NCBI GenBank assembly: GCA_902524545.1
Contig: CABZDW010000005.1
Span: forward strand, 1-64,000
Length of the DNA: 64,000 nucleotides
Direction: 5' to 3'
DNA from: an uncultured Pelagibacteraceae bacterium
GTDB taxonomy: Bacteria; Pseudomonadota; Alphaproteobacteria; Pelagibacterales; Pelagibacteraceae
The notes beneath the pieces are model-generated. The model saw only the letters and a program-made list of their open reading frames with translations, did no database searches and was not told the DNA's origin. The translations under genes and the position numbers were made by a program. Shown one piece after another: positions 62,895-64,000 of this stretch. Positions within the stretch are counted from its first letter, which is position 1. Every line of letters starts with the position of its first letter.

Positions 62895-63817
62895 GAAATA
62901 GAAATAAAATATTACTGATAGGTTACTCTAACATTGCTAGAAAAAGATATATAAAAACATTCATTAAAAATAAAATACCTTTTTGTGTTGCTTCAAAATC
63001 TTTTAAAGGAAAGATTAAAGGTGCCTATAAACATTTTAATAATTACAACAAGGCATTAAATCAATCATATGCAAATATAGTATTATTATCCTTACCAAAT
63101 TCATTACACTTTTATTGGTCAAAAAAAATATTAGAATCTGGCTTTCACTTAATTGTCGACAAACCAATAACAACAAGAGTTGGTGAATTAGATCAGTTAA
63201 TAACAATAGCTAGAAAAAAAAAATTATTATTAAGTGAAGCAACATTTTTTAATTATCATAAACAATTCAAATTTTTGGAAAAATCTGTAGGTAACCTAAA
63301 AAATGTTGAACATGTATTTGCTAACTTCACGATTCCTATGCCAGGACAAAAAACGATATTGTCATCAAAAAAATTAAAGGGTGGAGCTTTAATGGATATG
63401 GGCCCATACGCAGCAGCGATAAATAGAATATTTTTTAAAGAAAATTTAAGTCAAAAAGATATCATAATTAAAAAAAACCTAAAAGGATTAATAATCTCTT
63501 TTGATATTTTTATAAAATATGAAACAAAAATTTTTATTGGCACTTTTAGATTTGGAAATGAATATAAAAATAATTTAACTGTTTATACTGATAAAGGATT
63601 TATAGAATTAAACAGAGTTTTCTCACCCCCCGAGGATCTCAGACTAAGAATTGTTATTGACAAAAAAGATAAATCAAAAATAATTAAGATTAAAAATGAC
63701 GATTGTTTTGAAAATTTTTTTTTAGAAGTTATTAAAAATTTAAAAGAAAAAAAATTTTCTTTTTATTATAGTCGAATGTTAAAAGATGAAAGTTTAAGAT
63801 TAAAGTTAATTAAATAA
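62891..63817 (+). CDS. Gfo/Idh/MocA-family oxidoreductase (candidate NDP-hexose-3-ketoreductase)
   Basis: LLIGYSNIARKRYIKTFIKN; LPNSLHFYWSKKILESGFHLIVDKPITT; GGALMDMGPYAAAINRIFF. Confidence 0.85.
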   Translation: MRNRNKILLIGYSNIARKRYIKTFIKNKIPFCVASKSFKGKIKGAYKHFNNYNKALNQSYANIVLLSLPNSLHFYWSKKILESGFHLIVDKPITTRVGELDQLITIARKKKLLLSEATFFNYHKQFKFLEKSVGNLKNVEHVFANFTIPMPGQKTILSSKKLKGGALMDMGPYAAAINRIFFKENLSQKDIIIKKNLKGLIISFDIFIKYETKIFIGTFRFGNEYKNNLTVYTDKGFIELNRVFSPPEDLRLRIVIDKKDKSKIIKIKNDDCFENFFLEVIKNLKEKKFSFYYSRMLKDESLRLKLIK

Positions 63818-64000
63818 TTCGTCAAAAGTTTTCGCATTTTTATCTTTATCTGTAATTATTATTTTTTTAAGTGGCCATTTAATTGTTATTTTTTTATCAT
63901 TATATAAAAGAGAATGTTCATAACCAATTGATCGATAATCAGTACAACTATAGTTTACTATATTTTCTTTTCCCAAACACAAAAAACCATGAGCAAAACC
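63806..64000 (-). CDS. dTDP-4-dehydrorhamnose 3,5-epimerase-like protein, C-terminal part (runs off the window end)
   Basis: Reverse translation GFAHGFLCLGKENIVNYSCTDYRSIGYEHSLLYNDKKITIKWPLKKIIITDKDKNAKTFDELFN*. Confidence 0.8.
   Translation of the reverse strand, partial: GFAHGFLCLGKENIVNYSCTDYRSIGYEHSLLYNDKKITIKWPLKKIIITDKDKNAKTFDELFN

Noticed and set aside
1-64000. CRISPR arrays, transposases, phage structural genes
   Set aside because: No regularly spaced repeat arrays, IS-like inverted repeats with transposase ORFs, or phage morphogenesis genes seen

Overview
AT-rich, tightly packed 64 kb chromosomal window, most consistent with a streamlined alphaproteobacterium of the SAR11/Pelagibacterales type (inference from composition, gene overlaps, a permuted two-piece tmRNA and gene order). 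Main contents: petR/petP-like regulators, ilvE; a uvrB-SDR-folB-uvrC-pgsA operon; aspC, trxB, carAB; yqeY-dnaG-rpoD; a small surface-sugar insertion between two tRNA genes; mlaA/mlaC; RNase P RNA; a complete but rearranged dcw cluster (mraZ-ftsZ-rsmH-ftsL-ftsI-murE/F fusion-mraY-murD-ftsW-murG-murC-murB-ddl-ftsQ-short FtsA-like-lpxC-bamD-ligA); pepP, uvrD, fumC; a circularly permuted tmRNA gene whose 3' end is repeated twice downstream around two small ORFs; thyX; and the start of a deoxysugar/cell-surface cluster. Most notable: (1) an FtsA-like protein at the ftsA locus that keeps the SHS2 (1C) region and a terminal amphipathic tail but has no room for the 2A/2B half, with ftsZ moved next to mraZ; (2) tmRNA 3'-end direct repeats that look like stacked att scars, one segment carrying a GIY-YIG protein; (3) a tRNA-Val(GAC) with non-canonical D- and T-loops; (4) a gene set resembling the dTDP-mycarose (2,6-dideoxy-3-C-methyl sugar) pathway. 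All assignments come from reading the sequence; no database search was run.
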